DNA of 64,000 nucleotides from Sphagnum compactum (GCA_965153455.1 OZ234497.1:434001-498000), one strand, 5' to 3'; counted from the first letter of the stretch, positions 25,080-38,630 are shown. A program made the numbers and translations. The notes: generated by a model from the letters alone, not told the origin.

Positions 25080-27180
25080 AAATCTGATCTTATGCTTGAC
25101 CTGTTGTTCTTCATTCATCCTAAGTCAAGTGAACAAATAGGAGGGAAACTGTTTGGCATTTTGTTTGTCACATCCAGGAATGTAGATTTTGGGCTAATAC
25201 TTGAAACATAGTGATGACCAGCACTAAAGCTATAGAGCTGATACACAAGGTTATTGTTTGCAGATACTCTGGCTTGTTCAAGATTATCTAAGTTGGTTTG
25301 GCCTACATGTCCAAAACTTGTTGTAGGGATTTTTGGATCTTGATCTTGTCAAACTCCCAGCATGCCACCTTATCATGTTTGAAAGGTTTGAGACAAATTA
25401 ACTAGTCCATGAGGCTTCACACAATGACTATAGGTACTGATGCCTACTTTTGCCAAAACTTTAGAGTTGCAAATTACTATCAAAAGTAATTTGTCCCTTA
25501 AGAGTCCTTCAAGTGTTCTGATGCTCTCATTCATGTGTGTGTTATAGGGTGGTCTGGACTTGAAGTCCACTTGCTGAATAAAACAATGAGTGAGTTCCTA
25601 TCAGATTATGCATTTGATAATTTTTTGACCCAGCATACTATGCCAACCCTTGTGTATTTTCCTCTGATTTTGTATCTTACTTGTCATTCTCCAAGGTAGC
25701 AACACAAAAAAAGTAGAAAGCTATAGAAATTGTTGGACCCGATAAATGCAATACTGATTTTTTCGTCTAAAGAACAAAGAATGTAAAACTATGAGTGGTA
25801 TGTCTTCATTGCCTTGATGTTGAAGAAGATATACCCATGAAAGTCAGTTAATAACGCTCCACCACCAAGTTAAGGCAACAATGCTAGAAGAGCCAAAACC
25901 TTAGTGCACTATGAGAGATTGCATCCAGGCGATTCATTTCCAAGACTTCTAGTTGACAATGAGCTCATGGATCAGTGGAATGTGAGCTTGGATCATGAAG
26001 ATCAGCGTTGAAAGAGTCGAAATGGATGCAGACCACAGTAGTCTGCACTCACCACAGTTGACCCTTTGTCTATTGACTGCTTTCGTACTAACACTGACTG
26101 TGGAGCTTTCCAGCAATTCAAGATTGAAGGACAATAGTTTCCACAATGCTGACCAAGTGGCAATAGTGTGGAGCCGTATGTGTGTTTGTGTGTGCATGCA
26201 CATATATTGTTCAAGATTGGGAAATTGGAATGGATAAAATGCATACTGTACCATCCATGCAAGTACAATAGTTGGCATGAAATTTCTAGTTTTAATTCTT
26301 AGAATCATCATTCCAAAATTTTCAGAGGCTTTCATGTTACAATCATTCCAAATAGATGGACACTTCACCTCAAGAAACTAAAAATTATGCAATGTTGGTT
26401 ATAACTCAGGATATCAAAAACTTCATTGCATTGAATGAAATTTAGATATATTAGCTTGTCTGTGACTGTTGATAGCATAAGAAGGTGCATTTCACAAATA
26501 ATAGAAGTCGTAAATTGTTTGAGTCAAATCAATTGCTGATGCATTTCAGTATAAAGGAATGATTATTAACATCCAACTAATTAGTTGCATGGGGATAGAA
26601 AAACCAGTAAATTTTTAATTTCATAGTTTGCCCGATGTAGAGTAATTGTAGGTTAATGCCTCGTCCTTTGACATTGACAAGGTTTTGGTTGGCCCTGAAT
26701 ATTCAAAAATCCATGGATGAGTGGAGTTATAACCAAGTAAAACACTCCAAGAAATTTTCTATTGTATTTTGAGCACACCTTACAGCCTGAATATCCATGT
26801 TACACCTCCTATTTATGAGCGAGAGGGATGTTAAGCTTACCTATAGGTGAAAGGTCTCTCCCACTCCCAAATAGTAGGCATCACTTGATCCCTCTCACTC
26901 CAACTACCCCATAATCTCCTTATGGCTTATGATCAGGTTCATGCTTTGGGTTGTGTTAAGGCCCAGGTGTGAGGGACGTTTGAAATATGAGAGCTAGAAA
27001 GAGCTACTGCCTTGTCTTAAGCCCCCTATTTTTGGAATGACTCCACCCTCAGGCTTTATTAACATCCATTACAATACCCACATATAGGACCATAAATATT
27101 TTCTGATTTTTAACATCTTTTTCCATACTTGCATATAGGTTTCCATTATAATATTTATGGGATTCATATGATAGAATAAT
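25080..27180. other. No gene seen
   Basis: Contains open frames up to 139 codons on the minus strand (25949-26368) that have no recognisable motif and overlap open frames on the other strand. A short GTGT-rich patch lies near 26178-26200. Confidence 0.4.
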
Positions 27181-28920
27181 TTAGTCTAAGTATCAACAAA
27201 TAATGTCATTATTAAGAAATTACTAAAAATTTATTTTAAAAAATGTAAATGATTGATTATCATATTTAAACAATCATTTTTTAAAAATATTAATTAACTG
27301 ATTATTTGATTGAACCTTAATTATTCAGATAATTAAAATTTAGATCTAAAATCAAATCAATAAAAATATTTAATTTATTATCTTAATTAGATTTTTTATG
27401 TTGATAAGTTATTCAAATCATTATTTTAGATCATTATTCATGATAATTAATTATCATAAAATTAATTTAGGTATATAAAAAGCCACATTTTGGGTACCCA
27501 AACCATTTATTTTGAAGTGACCTTACATGCGGGTATTGCATTTAAAGTTGATTATTCACCTAAGGTGGTCTAAATCACCTATGGATTATTACAAAATGAA
27601 TTTGCGTGTAGGTATTACATATAAGTTTTGGTTTTCATTGAAAAGTCACCCAAACTACATATTAGTTATTTCGAAATGACCCTACATGTGGGTATTGCAT
27701 TTAGGGTTGGGTCTACACCTTAGGTTACCTAAATCACCTAAAGGTTATATCGAAAAGAACTTGAATATGGGTATTGCATTTAGGGAAACGCAAAAAAAAT
27801 GTATATCTTTTACCATTTGGTAATATTTCCAAGTTAAGTTCTTTCACTTTCTTTAAAAAAATATAAAATGACATTGCATTGTTTTATATATGTTTAAGCC
27901 CTAAAAATTTCGCCCAAAATGCACCCTAGATTTATTTTAATTATAATAGACTTGTAAAAAAAATGTTAATTAATTTACATGTCCTAAACTCTAAACCTAT
28001 ACCATAATTCTAACATTAGTAGTAAATTTTACATTAAACCCTAAAACCTTGTATCACCAATGTGACCAATTTTGCATTATGTTCATTTTTATATATGTTA
28101 AATCATACTATAAGGTGAATAAATAATTTTGAAAACATGAATTTCATGATGTATTGGCGAGGAATCAAATATTTAAAAATATTTTTATGTTTCATGGTTA
28201 ATGAATTATCACAATATGATATGGGTATTGCATTTAAACAGAAGTGGGTTGAGAAAATATTGAACTTTAACAACTATGTAACATATGGAAACAAAGAAGA
28301 TTCATAATTATGTTATAGATCTAAACAAGTGATAAAATCAAAAACCAATACAATGAACAAAGTCTAGAATATGAACCTTAAGCCTTGATATGTATGAACC
28401 AAATTCCTAAACATTAAATCATAAGGCATAACCCTAAAAATCCAAATGATATTTTTCCATAAGCCTTATTACAACCCTAACTATACAAACCCTAACAAAA
28501 AACTCCTAGTGATATATGCCTTAAACCCAAAAAACTATACAAAGTGTACAAATTATATAATGCAAAACAAAAAAAAATTTAAACATAGGAAAAAAATTTA
28601 AAAATCAAATTTAAAAGCTTTTAAACTACAAGGATTTACTAATAAAAAAACCTTAATCTTAAAAACAATCAAATAACTTTTGTAAAAATCAAAAGAAAAG
28701 ATAAGTGTCTTACCTTTGTGTGATCTCTCCAAATTAATTTTTTCCGCTCTCTTTGAAAAAGATATAAAATGAAATTATATTATTTCACATATGTTTAAAC
28801 CTTAAAATTTAGCCTAGTTTAGGTTAATTACTGTAGATTTGTGAAAACTTGCTAACTAATTTATGTGTCCCAACCTTAAACCTAAACCATAATCCAATAA
28901 TACATACTTAGAATAATTAC
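27180..28920 (+). repeat. AT-rich dispersed element, inverted partner of 1-2110
   Basis: Shares several blocks with the minus strand of 1-2110. It also contains an internal direct repeat: about 27840-28030 matches about 28740-28910 (TATAAAATGA(C/A)ATT, then CATATGTTTAA(A/G)CC, then CTAAAC(T)CTAAACC). Spacing of the direct repeat is about 890 bp, which could reflect terminal repeats of a degraded retroelement. No reverse transcriptase or gag motif was seen. Confidence 0.55.
27505..27795 (+). repeat. ~79-bp tandem repeat with GGGTATTGCATTTA core
   Basis: The core GGGTATTGCATTTAGGG or a variant occurs near 27532, 27610, 27690 and 27767, each preceded by an AATGACCCTACATG-like block. The same motif appears in reverse complement in the first 110 bases of the window. 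Confidence 0.75.
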
Positions 28921-29104
28921 ATAAAAAGATGTATTGTAATGTCCATTCCATAAATAAAATAAGTAAACAAAATTTAGTAAAATATGAATTAACTAAACCA
29001 AAATGGCTGCAATTATGACATTGTTTCCAATATAAATTGTTTGTAATACCTACATATGGGGACCTATGTTCATCATCCATGAACTAGGGCAAACCTTAAT
29101 AAAT

Positions 29105-29820
29105 TGATAGGTAGGATTGGGGGGCAGGGGGGTTGGAAAAGTGAATAGGTAATTAGTTAGGTATTTGGTTATGTAAAAAACATAGGGAAGTAGGTGAACA
29201 TAGTGGTAGGTAGGAAGGTGGGTGCATAGATAGGTAAGTAGGTATATAGGTAGATAGTTGGGTTAATAGGCAATTTAATAAGTAGAAAGGAAGTTCAAGG
29301 AGCAAGGTAGATAAGTTACTAGAATAGGTAGGTAAGTAGGTATATAGGTAGGTAGTTGGGTTAGTAAGCAAGTTAATAAGTAGAAAGGAAGTTCAAGGAA
29401 CAAGGTAGATAGGTTACTAAAGTAGGTAGGCATGTAGGTAGGCAAGTTAGTAGGTAGGAAGAAAGTTACACTAGCAAGGTAACTAAGTAGGTAGGCAAGC
29501 TAGTACGTAGGAAACAAGTTACCTTATCAAGGTGACTAGGTTTGTAGAATATTTATGTCAATAAGGTGGTTGTGTATATAGGGTTGCTAAATAGTAATGT
29601 AGCTAGGTCAATAGGGTAAGTAATCTGTACAATGATTAGGTCAATAGGGTATGTAGTTAACAGGGTAGCCAAGTTAGTAAGGTAAGTACTTAGTATAATA
29701 GTTAGGTCAATAGGATAACTAGTTATTAAGGTAGCTATGTTAGTAGGGGATAATTAGTAAAGTACCAAGGTTGGTACAATATTTATGAAGGTAGGAAGGT
29801 GAACAGGGTAGCTATGTGTG
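29105..29820. repeat. TAGG/GTAGGTA-rich repeat block
   Basis: About 700 bp built on TAGGTAGG, GTAGGTAAG and GGTTAGTAGG variants. It contains a clear ~97-bp internal duplication: AAGTAGGTATATAGGTAG, then AATAAGTAGAAAGGAAGTTC, then AAGGTAGATA near 29235-29330, repeated near 29333-29425. The open frame seen on the minus strand is a low-complexity artefact. Confidence 0.85.
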
Positions 29821-30153
29821 AGGTCAGGTCCAAGAAAAAACAACAAAAAACAAACCAAAAAAAAAAAAATACAGTGATCAGCAGCAAAAAGAAATGAACT
29901 GTGATGAACCCCATTTGACGCCGAATGAAAAAACGCAACCCATCTAGTGGACAGAACGGCCAACTAGTGCATTGGTGGCTACTGGTTCACTCTGGCCGTT
30001 TGCAACTACTTACTGATTGGTTGTCTCCAATCCCTCATTGGGGTGGACCATTGGGAGACTTTCTCTTTCCAATTTGTGATGAACAAGGAGCAAAATGGGA
30101 GAAAGTGTGAGCATACATGTTGACACGTTTTTGACAACCCTATCTCGCGTAAA

Positions 30154-30372
30154 ATGCAGGGCTTAAGATATGTGGGTCCTCCTCTAAAGTCGCTCAAGTT
30201 ACTCAAGGAATTCTTATGCACATCCTATATGGGTCCTCCACTGAAGGCGTTCGAATTACTCAAGGAATTCTTTTTCCGTGTTCTTCAGGAAGTGGGATTT
30301 TCTAGGTTTGGGGCATTTTATTGTTCCAAGTATGAGGCTTTGCTTTTGTCTCAATGGAACAAAACCTTTTGA
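30154..30372 (+). other. 72-codon open frame with a 19-residue internal repeat
   Basis: A 57-bp duplication (about 30170-30285) yields two related 19-residue units, Y(V/M)GPPLK(S/A) followed by LLKEF. It is followed by a Phe-rich segment with VLQEVGFSRFGAFYC. No family is recognised. The frame is short and in repeat-rich DNA, so coding is uncertain, but the duplication itself is clear. Confidence 0.3.
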
Positions 30373-30379
30373 TAAGTAC

Positions 30380-33300
30380 AAAAACCAATGCATGAATGGT
30401 TGCAAAAGAAGAGTCCTCACCTGACAATGTGCGATATGTATCCTATCTACACATCTCTTTCATTTTAGTTTCAAAATATTGTTTTTCTAATGCATCTTGA
30501 CCATTTCCTTTTTAATCAATAAACTGAACTCCACTCGAGAGAACTTATATTGAAATGTAAGTTTGTAAACCAAGAAGACAAAGTCTACACATTCATATAT
30601 TCATTCATGTCAATTTAGGGAAATAAGTTTGATTAGAACATGGAGAGGGGTTGGGCCTTGGCAATAATGTATTCGTGGAATTAGCAACCATATTATCCAA
30701 ATAATGAAGTCTTATCTTTTCAGAGAAATTGAACTTATGTTATGGTAGCACTTTTCATGTTGGTATTTCTATTGAATTGTTTTTCACAGATTCCATGTTC
30801 CTTGCATACTTGTAAATACTTGTAAATACAAAATGAGGAATTACATTATATGGAATTTTCACACCTTCTTTTCCATTGATTGTGAGGTTGGTGTGAACAA
30901 GTTACAACCAAAGAAAACTTTTCAAATGATGTTTTGTCTAATATATATCACTCTTTTTTCTATGCGTTATTTGTGTCACCAAGGGCACAAGAGAAAACTG
31001 AACTTGGTTTCAAAAGTACCTGTTGTAGACAGGTGAAAGCATGGTAAACCCACAAATAAAAAACGTTTGCCCAAAATCTAATTTTAAAATGAGAATTTTT
31101 TAATATAAATAATAAAATATATATTTAAAAACTATTACCAATAAAAATATGAAATCATTAGTTTCTCTATTAAGGTAAGTTGAACACAAAGTTTGAAAAA
31201 ATTTAATATGATCAAAATAATTTACAAGTTTCAAACTAATTGGTCAATATAGTGTTCAAAGTTATTTAATTACATTAGAAGTTTGACATATTATGATTAT
31301 AGTATGCATAAATTGATAATACATAAATAAGTTTTAAGCCTCCATTAACTTGAATTTTTTTGAATGAATATTTCATTTATTTACAACCCATCTTGGAAAA
31401 GAGATATTTCAATATGGTGTTCTTCAATAATAACATAATAGTTTTACTTTCAATACATCAAAGTTATTTAATGGTTTTTTTTTTTTTTTTTTTGTGACAA
31501 GGATAAATGAGCTATCTATTTTGCCATGCTTGCATTTAGACAAGACTTTGGTCTTAATGCACAAATGTGCAAAATAGTTTAGCGACTTTGAGTTTCCTTC
31601 ATGAACTATATTTGTTGTTTCCATGACAATGTACATACATAAAAAATAATTTGTTTCAAATACAAATAAATATGTGACTAAAAGTAGGAATTATTAAACT
31701 TTTTGAGCTATAAATTTTGGATGTATATTTACAACAATCAAATTTAGTGGATTCATTAATAAATTGCTTTGGACATGAAAATATGCACATATTTTAGGTC
31801 CTTAGAAGAAGAGTGCATCAATTCAAAAAAAGTTGTTGTTCATTGTTTTTTTTAATAGTCAACCATAATCATGATTGCCCCAAATGGTGATATTTAAGTT
31901 GACTTTCACTTTATACTTATCCATTTGGGCTCGACGCTACTTTGCACGAGCAGTGACAATGATTAAATTTTTTTGTGGACATAATAATTTTTTTGTAATC
32001 AATTTTGTCTTTTCAAAAGATAAATTCTATAAATTTCACTATATATTGTTTTGTTTCATTAATTTTATTTTTTTCATTCTGGTCAACAAAAGTCTAATTC
32101 ATTGAATAAGTTCACAACAAGATACAAACATATAAAAACATTGAAAAGTTGCCAAAAAAGAAAACAACAAAAAATGATTCTAAAATGAAATTTGATCTAT
32201 GACGAACTATAATTTGGAATGGCTTTAAATTTTCACAATGATGATCACCGAAATCCCATCCTACATTGTCACATTAATTTTTTCTTGTGTATGGTTGGGG
32301 AAGGGGAGGACATTTGGATGTGACAAATCATGATTGAGGCCGCATTGCTACTTCAAAAAAATTAACTTCAAAACTTTCAACATTATGGTACATGAGTGGA
32401 GAGTAAATAGTACCTTGCTACATTGCTAAAAGTTTGAAACATTTTTCCAAATGTCCAAGTGTGTGAAACTATGAATGTATGACATTATGACATTTGATCC
32501 TTTGGAAGGCATGGCAAAATGTGAATGTAACCATTGTGAATATTAGACTTGTAAAAATTGACATACATCTGTCAAGTATACCTAATTAGTATCTATCCTC
32601 TAACATAAGGTCATTTACAATGTAAACTATAAATATGAGTTTATTTTCATATGTTGCAACTACTAATGCAAATTCAACATATTTTAATCTTAAATGAATA
32701 TTATTTTCATAATTTTATTCAACATCGTTGATTCAATAATTTAAATTTTTACACACACACACACAAATATATATTGATAGACAAAAATCATTCTCAAATT
32801 TAAATCCAAATCATTCATATATTCAATATGATTAAATGATATTTTGGGGTTGATGCAAGCTAAGGTGTCTTATCATTGACATCACATTGATAGTTTTTAT
32901 CATATGAGTATAAATGCAATGGTTAATTTGTATTATACATGTCAAAAAAATTCAATAGGGATTTATCTTGAGATTATTAACTTGAGTATGCATATGACAA
33001 CTATTTATTATGCATAACATACAAAAGTAAAATATCTATGGACTTATATTGTGAACTGAATGGATTTTGCATTTTGACATTAGGCTTTTTACATGGATAG
33101 CAAAATGATCCAATGATTGATATTATGATTTTTAGGGACTCAAATAAAATTAAATTTTTAATTTTTTTTGTTAGTATTTCTTTGAGAAAAAGTTGAACAT
33201 TTTAACATGTTTCAGGGTGTAAAATGCGGGTTTCCAACAAAAATTTACCACTTTGCCAAATGAAAATTATTTTGAAAAGAAGTGCACAAACCCATACAAA

Positions 33301-33480
33301 ACCATAAAATTGTTGTAGGATGACCCAATGCTTACTGAACACTTGCTGATGTATGTCACAGAGAACAGGCATAATAGATGACTCTAGAAAGTATTCTTCT
33401 ATTGGGGAGAGTCCTCTTCCCAATGGAATTGGTGAACTTCCTTAGTGCCCTTGTTGGCAGGACCTCCCTCCAGGAAGTCC
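30380..33480. other. No gene seen
   Basis: AT-rich sequence with a poly-T tract near 31474-31493 and a short (AC)n run near 32752-32765. No recognisable coding or mobile element. Confidence 0.45.
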
Positions 33481-33799
33481 TGTGACGAGGACTTGGGGTG
33501 CATAAAGATTTTTCAGCTGAAATGACTTATCATTTTCAATGGCCTGGGTTGTATGGCGTAATGTCATGGTTCCCATAAGAACTCTGTAAGGTCTCAGGAC
33601 AGCAGACCCTTGTAATGTGGTACAGAAAGATAAGCAAAAGATAAAAGCTATTTTAAATGCCTAAAAATCTTTTCACAAGGTGGGCATTTTCTTGGACGGG
33701 TCATGTCAGGGTCGGCGAGTGCGAGTCAGGCTCCCCCATCACCTTACACACCTCATTGCAAGGGTGAACCGCCACCTTGGTGCCCTTCACCTTTTGTAG

Positions 33800-33965
33800 T
33801 GAGACCTTTAAGTGACCATATTAAGCCCAAAAAATATTAGATTTAATCTCAAAGACCCTACTTTAATCTAAGCATGGGTATTTGTAAGATTTGGAAACAA
33901 TTTAAATGAATTTTACAGTTCTACCATGCTACCAGTATGGGTGCTGGGTCACCCAACACAAGAAA
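33800..33965 (+). repeat. Dispersed repeat, partner of 5515-5680
   Basis: Diverged same-orientation copy of the block at 5515-5680 (landmarks ATATTAAGCCCAA, AGACCCT, GCTACCAGTATGGGTGCTGG). The preceding ~130 bp (33690-33800) is less AT-rich and may belong to the same old element. Confidence 0.6.
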
Positions 33966-34059
33966 CTTGTGGGGGATCCTCTGTTTGAAAATCTGAGAAT
34001 CTCAACAAATCCCCTTTGCAATTGAATGGGAAATGCAAATTCCCTATTCTTTTTCCATT

Positions 34060-34480
34060 TAGGGGAAAGGAAGGGTTTTTACACAGTATTGAAGCTGAAG
34101 CAGGGGAAAATTAGTGAAGACCCTGGGAACAAAATGAAATTTCCTTTTGTACATTTTTGTTGCGATCACCTTCCAGGGAAAATAAAGATTTTTCTGAAGT
34201 GCGATGTCTGAAGAGGGCAAAGCTCTTGAAGAAGGCCGTGCTAATAAAATGCAGTTCCCCTGTGTACATTTCAGCATCTGTCACCTAGCAGAGAAAATAA
34301 GGCTTTTCTTTTGAGCAAGAGGGGAAGGGACTTGAATGCATCTTCCCTGCCTACCATTTATGCCTCCAACACCTTGCAAGGAAAATAAGGTTTTTTTTCA
34401 TCATTGGGAACTCAAAGCAGGGAAAGGCTGTGCAGGGGAGCGGATGGAGGGAGATTGCAGCATACCATTTATGTCATTTT
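34060..34480. repeat. Diverged tandem units of ~115 bp
   Basis: Three to four related units can be followed by TGTACATTT or ACCATTTATG, then CACCTT or CACCTA, then AGGGAAAATAA or GAGAAAATAAGG and a T-rich stretch. Examples begin near 34148, 34261 and 34356. They are strongly diverged, so exact borders are uncertain. Confidence 0.5.
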
Positions 34481-35106
34481 CCAAATGATTCTACATTTTG
34501 AAAAATCCTATATCCTTGGGTTTCCAGCATATGTTGAATCCCAAATTCTAGCACCATCTGGCTGCTCTTATGTCAAATTGCAAGAGCTTCTTCTCATGAC
34601 AGATCCCTTCAGAAATCTTCTCCTCCAAATCTTTACACACAGACATGGGTTGTCCCAATCTGCTAGATAAATGGGTCGAAATTTTCCACCCACAGTCTAA
34701 GCAATAGGCTTTTTATATGCTGGTAATCTGAAAAGTCTTCCAGCCTGAATGATCTAATCTCTATGCATTGTGCCATTAAGAAAGTGTCAAACAGCGTGGG
34801 AAATAATTCTTTGGTAGGATTTCCATAGTACTTGGGATCCTTGGTATGTTTCACCGAAGCCCCAGTTGGGAGGTGCCACATCCATGGATGTTAAAGTTTG
34901 ACTGGCACCAGTGGTGACCATGAAGGACTCCCAAAGTCATGGAAATACGACTTTGATATCAAAAACTAAGCAACGCAACAATATCCCAATGTAACTCCAG
35001 TGTACTCCAACAGCAAACTTAGTTGTTGAAGGTCATAGCTCTTCATTGCAATATAAAAACCTAGGACACCCATATTTCACATCTAATAGAAATCTTGATG
35101 GTAGAC

Positions 35107-35478
35107 ATGAAGAAAAACACTATCACAAATGCAAACATTGAAGATGTACAATTGACTAAAGAATTAAACACCATGAGCAGCATAATTAACACAAAAATGG
35201 TAGGGTCGACAGAAGACATGTTAGGTATGCAAAAGTCTTCAGGTATAAAGAATTATGAGCTGAATGAGCTCTAAAGCAAGTTAATAGCAATGGTGTGTGA
35301 CCAAGACATTGCAAAAGGGACCTTTGCAAAGGAAGACTTTGATGGCGCGCATCTCAAATTTGAGACTTAGGAGCTTAACAACATGAAAGCCCTAATTCAC
35401 CAACCAGAAAATCAACAATGGATGTCAAGTATTGAGAGCAAAGACATTAAGTTGCAACATGATTATGAGGAACATTGA
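35107..35478 (+). pseudogene. Decayed coding fragment of unknown family
   Basis: A single frame of 123 codons from an ATG, interrupted by only two stops (TAA after KNYELNEL, TAG after AHLKFET), ends at TGA 35476-35478. Composition is polar with heptad-like Leu/Ile spacing (for example TKELNTMSSIINTKM), so a coiled coil is possible. The consistent frame and Glu/Lys-rich composition suggest an old coding sequence, perhaps from a mobile element. I do not recognise the family. Confidence 0.35.
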
Positions 35479-35639
35479 TGCTCAAAAAGAAGTTCTTTTG
35501 GTGTGGGTGGATGCTAAAAATTAACCAATCTGAATACCACACTCTTGACCTCTGTTTCTGAATGCAAATGGTGCTACTTTCAGAAATGATCCTACTTTCT
35601 TTCTTCTCAAATTTCCAATGATCTCCAATGCACTTAGCA

Positions 35640-36060
35640 CAGGGGCATCAAATGAAAACCTCCCCCAACCCCCTTAACTCTAAACCCTAGAACATGAACC
35701 CACAACCAATTATTAAAAAAATACAAAATTTGGGATAAATCCAAGTATCCCCTACACCTCCAACAACGAAAAATAAATATTTAAAGGCTCGAACCCACCC
35801 ACTCTGGAAAAAAAAAACCCTTTCCCACCTCCACCTATTAAGACCCCTAGAACCCCACCCCCTCCCCCCCTCCAAGAAAAAAACTTAAAATAAAAATAAA
35901 ATCGCCCATCCTTCAGGAAAGAAAAAATCGCACCCAAATCCCCTCACCCACCCTCCAAATCCCAAAAATGCCTCCCCCAACACCCTCGCCTCCCCTCCCC
36001 AATCCAAAAGTTGATATTTTCAACTTCTTAGACCGTCCACCTATTCAAGCCAGTCTTGGA
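35640..36060. other. C-rich, strand-asymmetric tract
   Basis: The plus strand is strikingly C-rich and G-poor, with repeated CCTCCCCCAACCCCC, CCCACCCCCTCCCCCC and CACCCTCGCCTCCCCTCCCC runs separated by A-rich stretches. The opposite strand would be G-rich. No gene is visible. Open frames on the minus strand here (Gly-rich) are composition artefacts. Confidence 0.6.
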
Positions 36061-38550
36061 CTGTCCACCCCATTTTAAGCCAGTTAAATGCGCACCCACG
36101 TGGGCAACCCCTTCCCAGCCCGTCTTTTTCCAAAACCGGCCACAGTCAGGGGATTTTATGGACCGCTAGAACTCAAGGCGAAAAAATTAATAGGGTATGA
36201 CACACCCCGTGAAACTCCCCGTGAATTTACCGATTTCTCTAATGTATGCCCAACTCCATTACAGGCATGACCAGTGAGCGTGTGATGAAGATTCAACAGC
36301 TCACATGTCAGCAAACCATTTCTGTTGCCTTAGTATATTGTATGCATGCCAAAGGCAAGTTCTCAAATGGGCCACTTTACTTGGGGAGCACTTCAAAAGG
36401 GCCCATAAGTCTTCTTTGCTCACAAACAATTAATTCAGAGGGTCCAGCCGCTGTTCCTTTTTTTTCAATTTTCTCATGTCGCATCAAAACAGGCAATCAG
36501 CCACAAGAGGATTTAGTCAGGTCTGATTACAAGACAAATAAAGAAGTAAAAATTATGGCAATCTTATTACATGTTGGCAAACCAATAGAAACTATTAACT
36601 AAATATGGGGATTTCAAAAGAAGAAAGTTAGAAATCTGCCCAAACCCTTCAATTTTTTTTGTTTTGGCTATTTCATAACTCTCTTCTTCCTGAAAATGTG
36701 ACAATTTTTTTAGGATTTTTCCAAAAAGTTCCCTCGACCATGTTGCTTGGGACTTTCATTTATAGCAAAATGGCGAATTTCAGCCATGACAATTTCACTA
36801 GTTCCAGCTCTAACAACCCCAATTATATCTGCTGACTCAGGTTGTGCATTATCAAACAATGACCAAATCCATCAATTCTGTAATGCCTGAAAAGCACTCA
36901 CAGGAAAATTTTCAAGTCTAAAACCTACACATGCTCAAGTTTGGGGCCAAGCACCAACATGGGGCACGTGCCATGACTTTATGGTAAATGAAATTATGAA
37001 CAATGTTTCCCGGCAGGTAATGAGGGGGAGAAAAAGCTACACAAAGCAACGAGTTGATATACTCTCTATACAAGAGGAAAGTTCCGACTAAGGATTACTA
37101 ACCGGCCTCACTTTTCTTTGCTGACACGTGGACGGTGCAATCCATCAATGACCACTTGCATCCATTATCTTATAGCCAGAAAAATCAGTGATCACAGGAA
37201 GTTGCAGGTCTAGTACTCACGCACAGACTGCATCGCTTTATTAAAGACTTCCAATCTTGAGCAATGTGAAAGCACAAGACGACAAGAGAAGAGACAGAAA
37301 AGCATCCAGCTGCAATAATATATTCCGGAGTAAAGTTCTGAGCGGGTAGCACAGAAAACTTTAACAAGCCTAAATTATGGCACACGGTTTGCACCATCCT
37401 AGAAGGACCACTTGGATCCTTTCTCTCAACCTCTAATCAGAACCACCTTCCAAGATGTTCGCGAGTCCGGCATAAATGCAAGGAATCCAATGGACTAATT
37501 CTCCCTTGGCTCAAATTTGCATCCCCGAGTTTGCTACAAACTTTTATCAAGGTTGGTTCCCTTGTTGCACTATTGCCATCAATCTCTTCACATATGTTTA
37601 TACGGCTTTGTGGCTCAACGCAACAACAAGAGAAGTGTTCATCATCCAATCACCACGTGCAAATGCTTTTCACATATCATCACGTCTTTTAGGTCAAACT
37701 TGGTAGGTCTCAAACACCAAAACTTTGGTTCCATGTCCTTGAACGCATTAGTAATGTTATGAATATTTGACCTCAAGTAACGATTGTATAATGATTCAAA
37801 TTTGCACAAATGCTCATCTACCATGATTTTCTATGAAGGTGGGTTAACTTGGTGTTTTTCTTGATTGCCATAGTGTTCACATGCATTTTATTGGGCTAGC
37901 AACCAACGCTAAAAGACGACAAAAACTATCAAGGTCATTCGAACATCACATCTTTTGCAATTTCTCAAAACTTGTAGGTATGTGTTTCACACATAAACTT
38001 CTATCATCTTGAACTCAATATGTCTTGCAACGTCAAAACTAAGTTTGTGTTCTTAATCAAGGATGTGAAAGGTATGAAGGTTGTGATGAATGGAATGAGT
38101 GAATAACTAAAACATGAATACGATATTTTTAGATTTCAAACGGGATTATATTAAAAAGTTTAATTTGAACAAAGTTGAACTCGCATTAGCTAGCTATTCA
38201 AAATAGTTTTGCAACAATTAAAAGTTCCTTGAAACAATGTTGTTAATTAAATCAAATTTTGCCTAAGGATGCTTGCCACCTTAGCTCCATCAAAAAGTGG
38301 AAAAACATATATTGATGTGGACGCACATCTTTTATCTACATTTATTGAATTGAACAAATTGCATAATGTAATGAAATGTTTATTACCAAATCACATTCTT
38401 TAAACTAAGTGGAATAATCATCAATGATAAGAATTATGTATCCTAATCATTGTGTAAGTAATGACTACATTTCAAATCTATACGAAAGTAAGGTGGCATA
38501 GGTTGGTGGAATATCCCCCAAAAAAAATCTCTATCACAATTATTTTGTTT
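36061..38550. other. No certain gene; protein-like fragments near 37185-37824
   Basis: Short minus-strand frames at 37185-37397 (with hydrophobic AAGCFSVSSLVVLCFHIA), 37437-37649 and 37642-37824 look more protein-like than chance frames in this AT-rich DNA. They lie in different frames and match no family I know. They may be remnants of a mobile element or of exons. Upstream (36061-36600) is less AT-rich but unassigned. Confidence 0.25.
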
Positions 38551-38556
38551 TATGTT

Positions 38557-38558
<2 letters not shown>

Positions 38559-38628
<70 letters not shown>

Positions 38629-38630
38629 AT
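38559..38630. repeat. (AT)23 followed by (GTAT)6 microsatellite
   Basis: Perfect AT dinucleotide run at 38559-38604, passing directly into GTAT tetranucleotide repeats to about 38628. It lies 440 bp upstream of the start codon of the TPR-kinase gene and is likely length-polymorphic. Confidence 0.97.

Noticed and set aside
29153-29371. Thr/Tyr/Leu-rich minus-strand frame
   Set aside because: Translation of the TAGG-rich low-complexity tract, not a gene.
35687-35937. Gly- and Phe-rich minus-strand frames
   Set aside because: Products of the C-rich strand-asymmetric tract.
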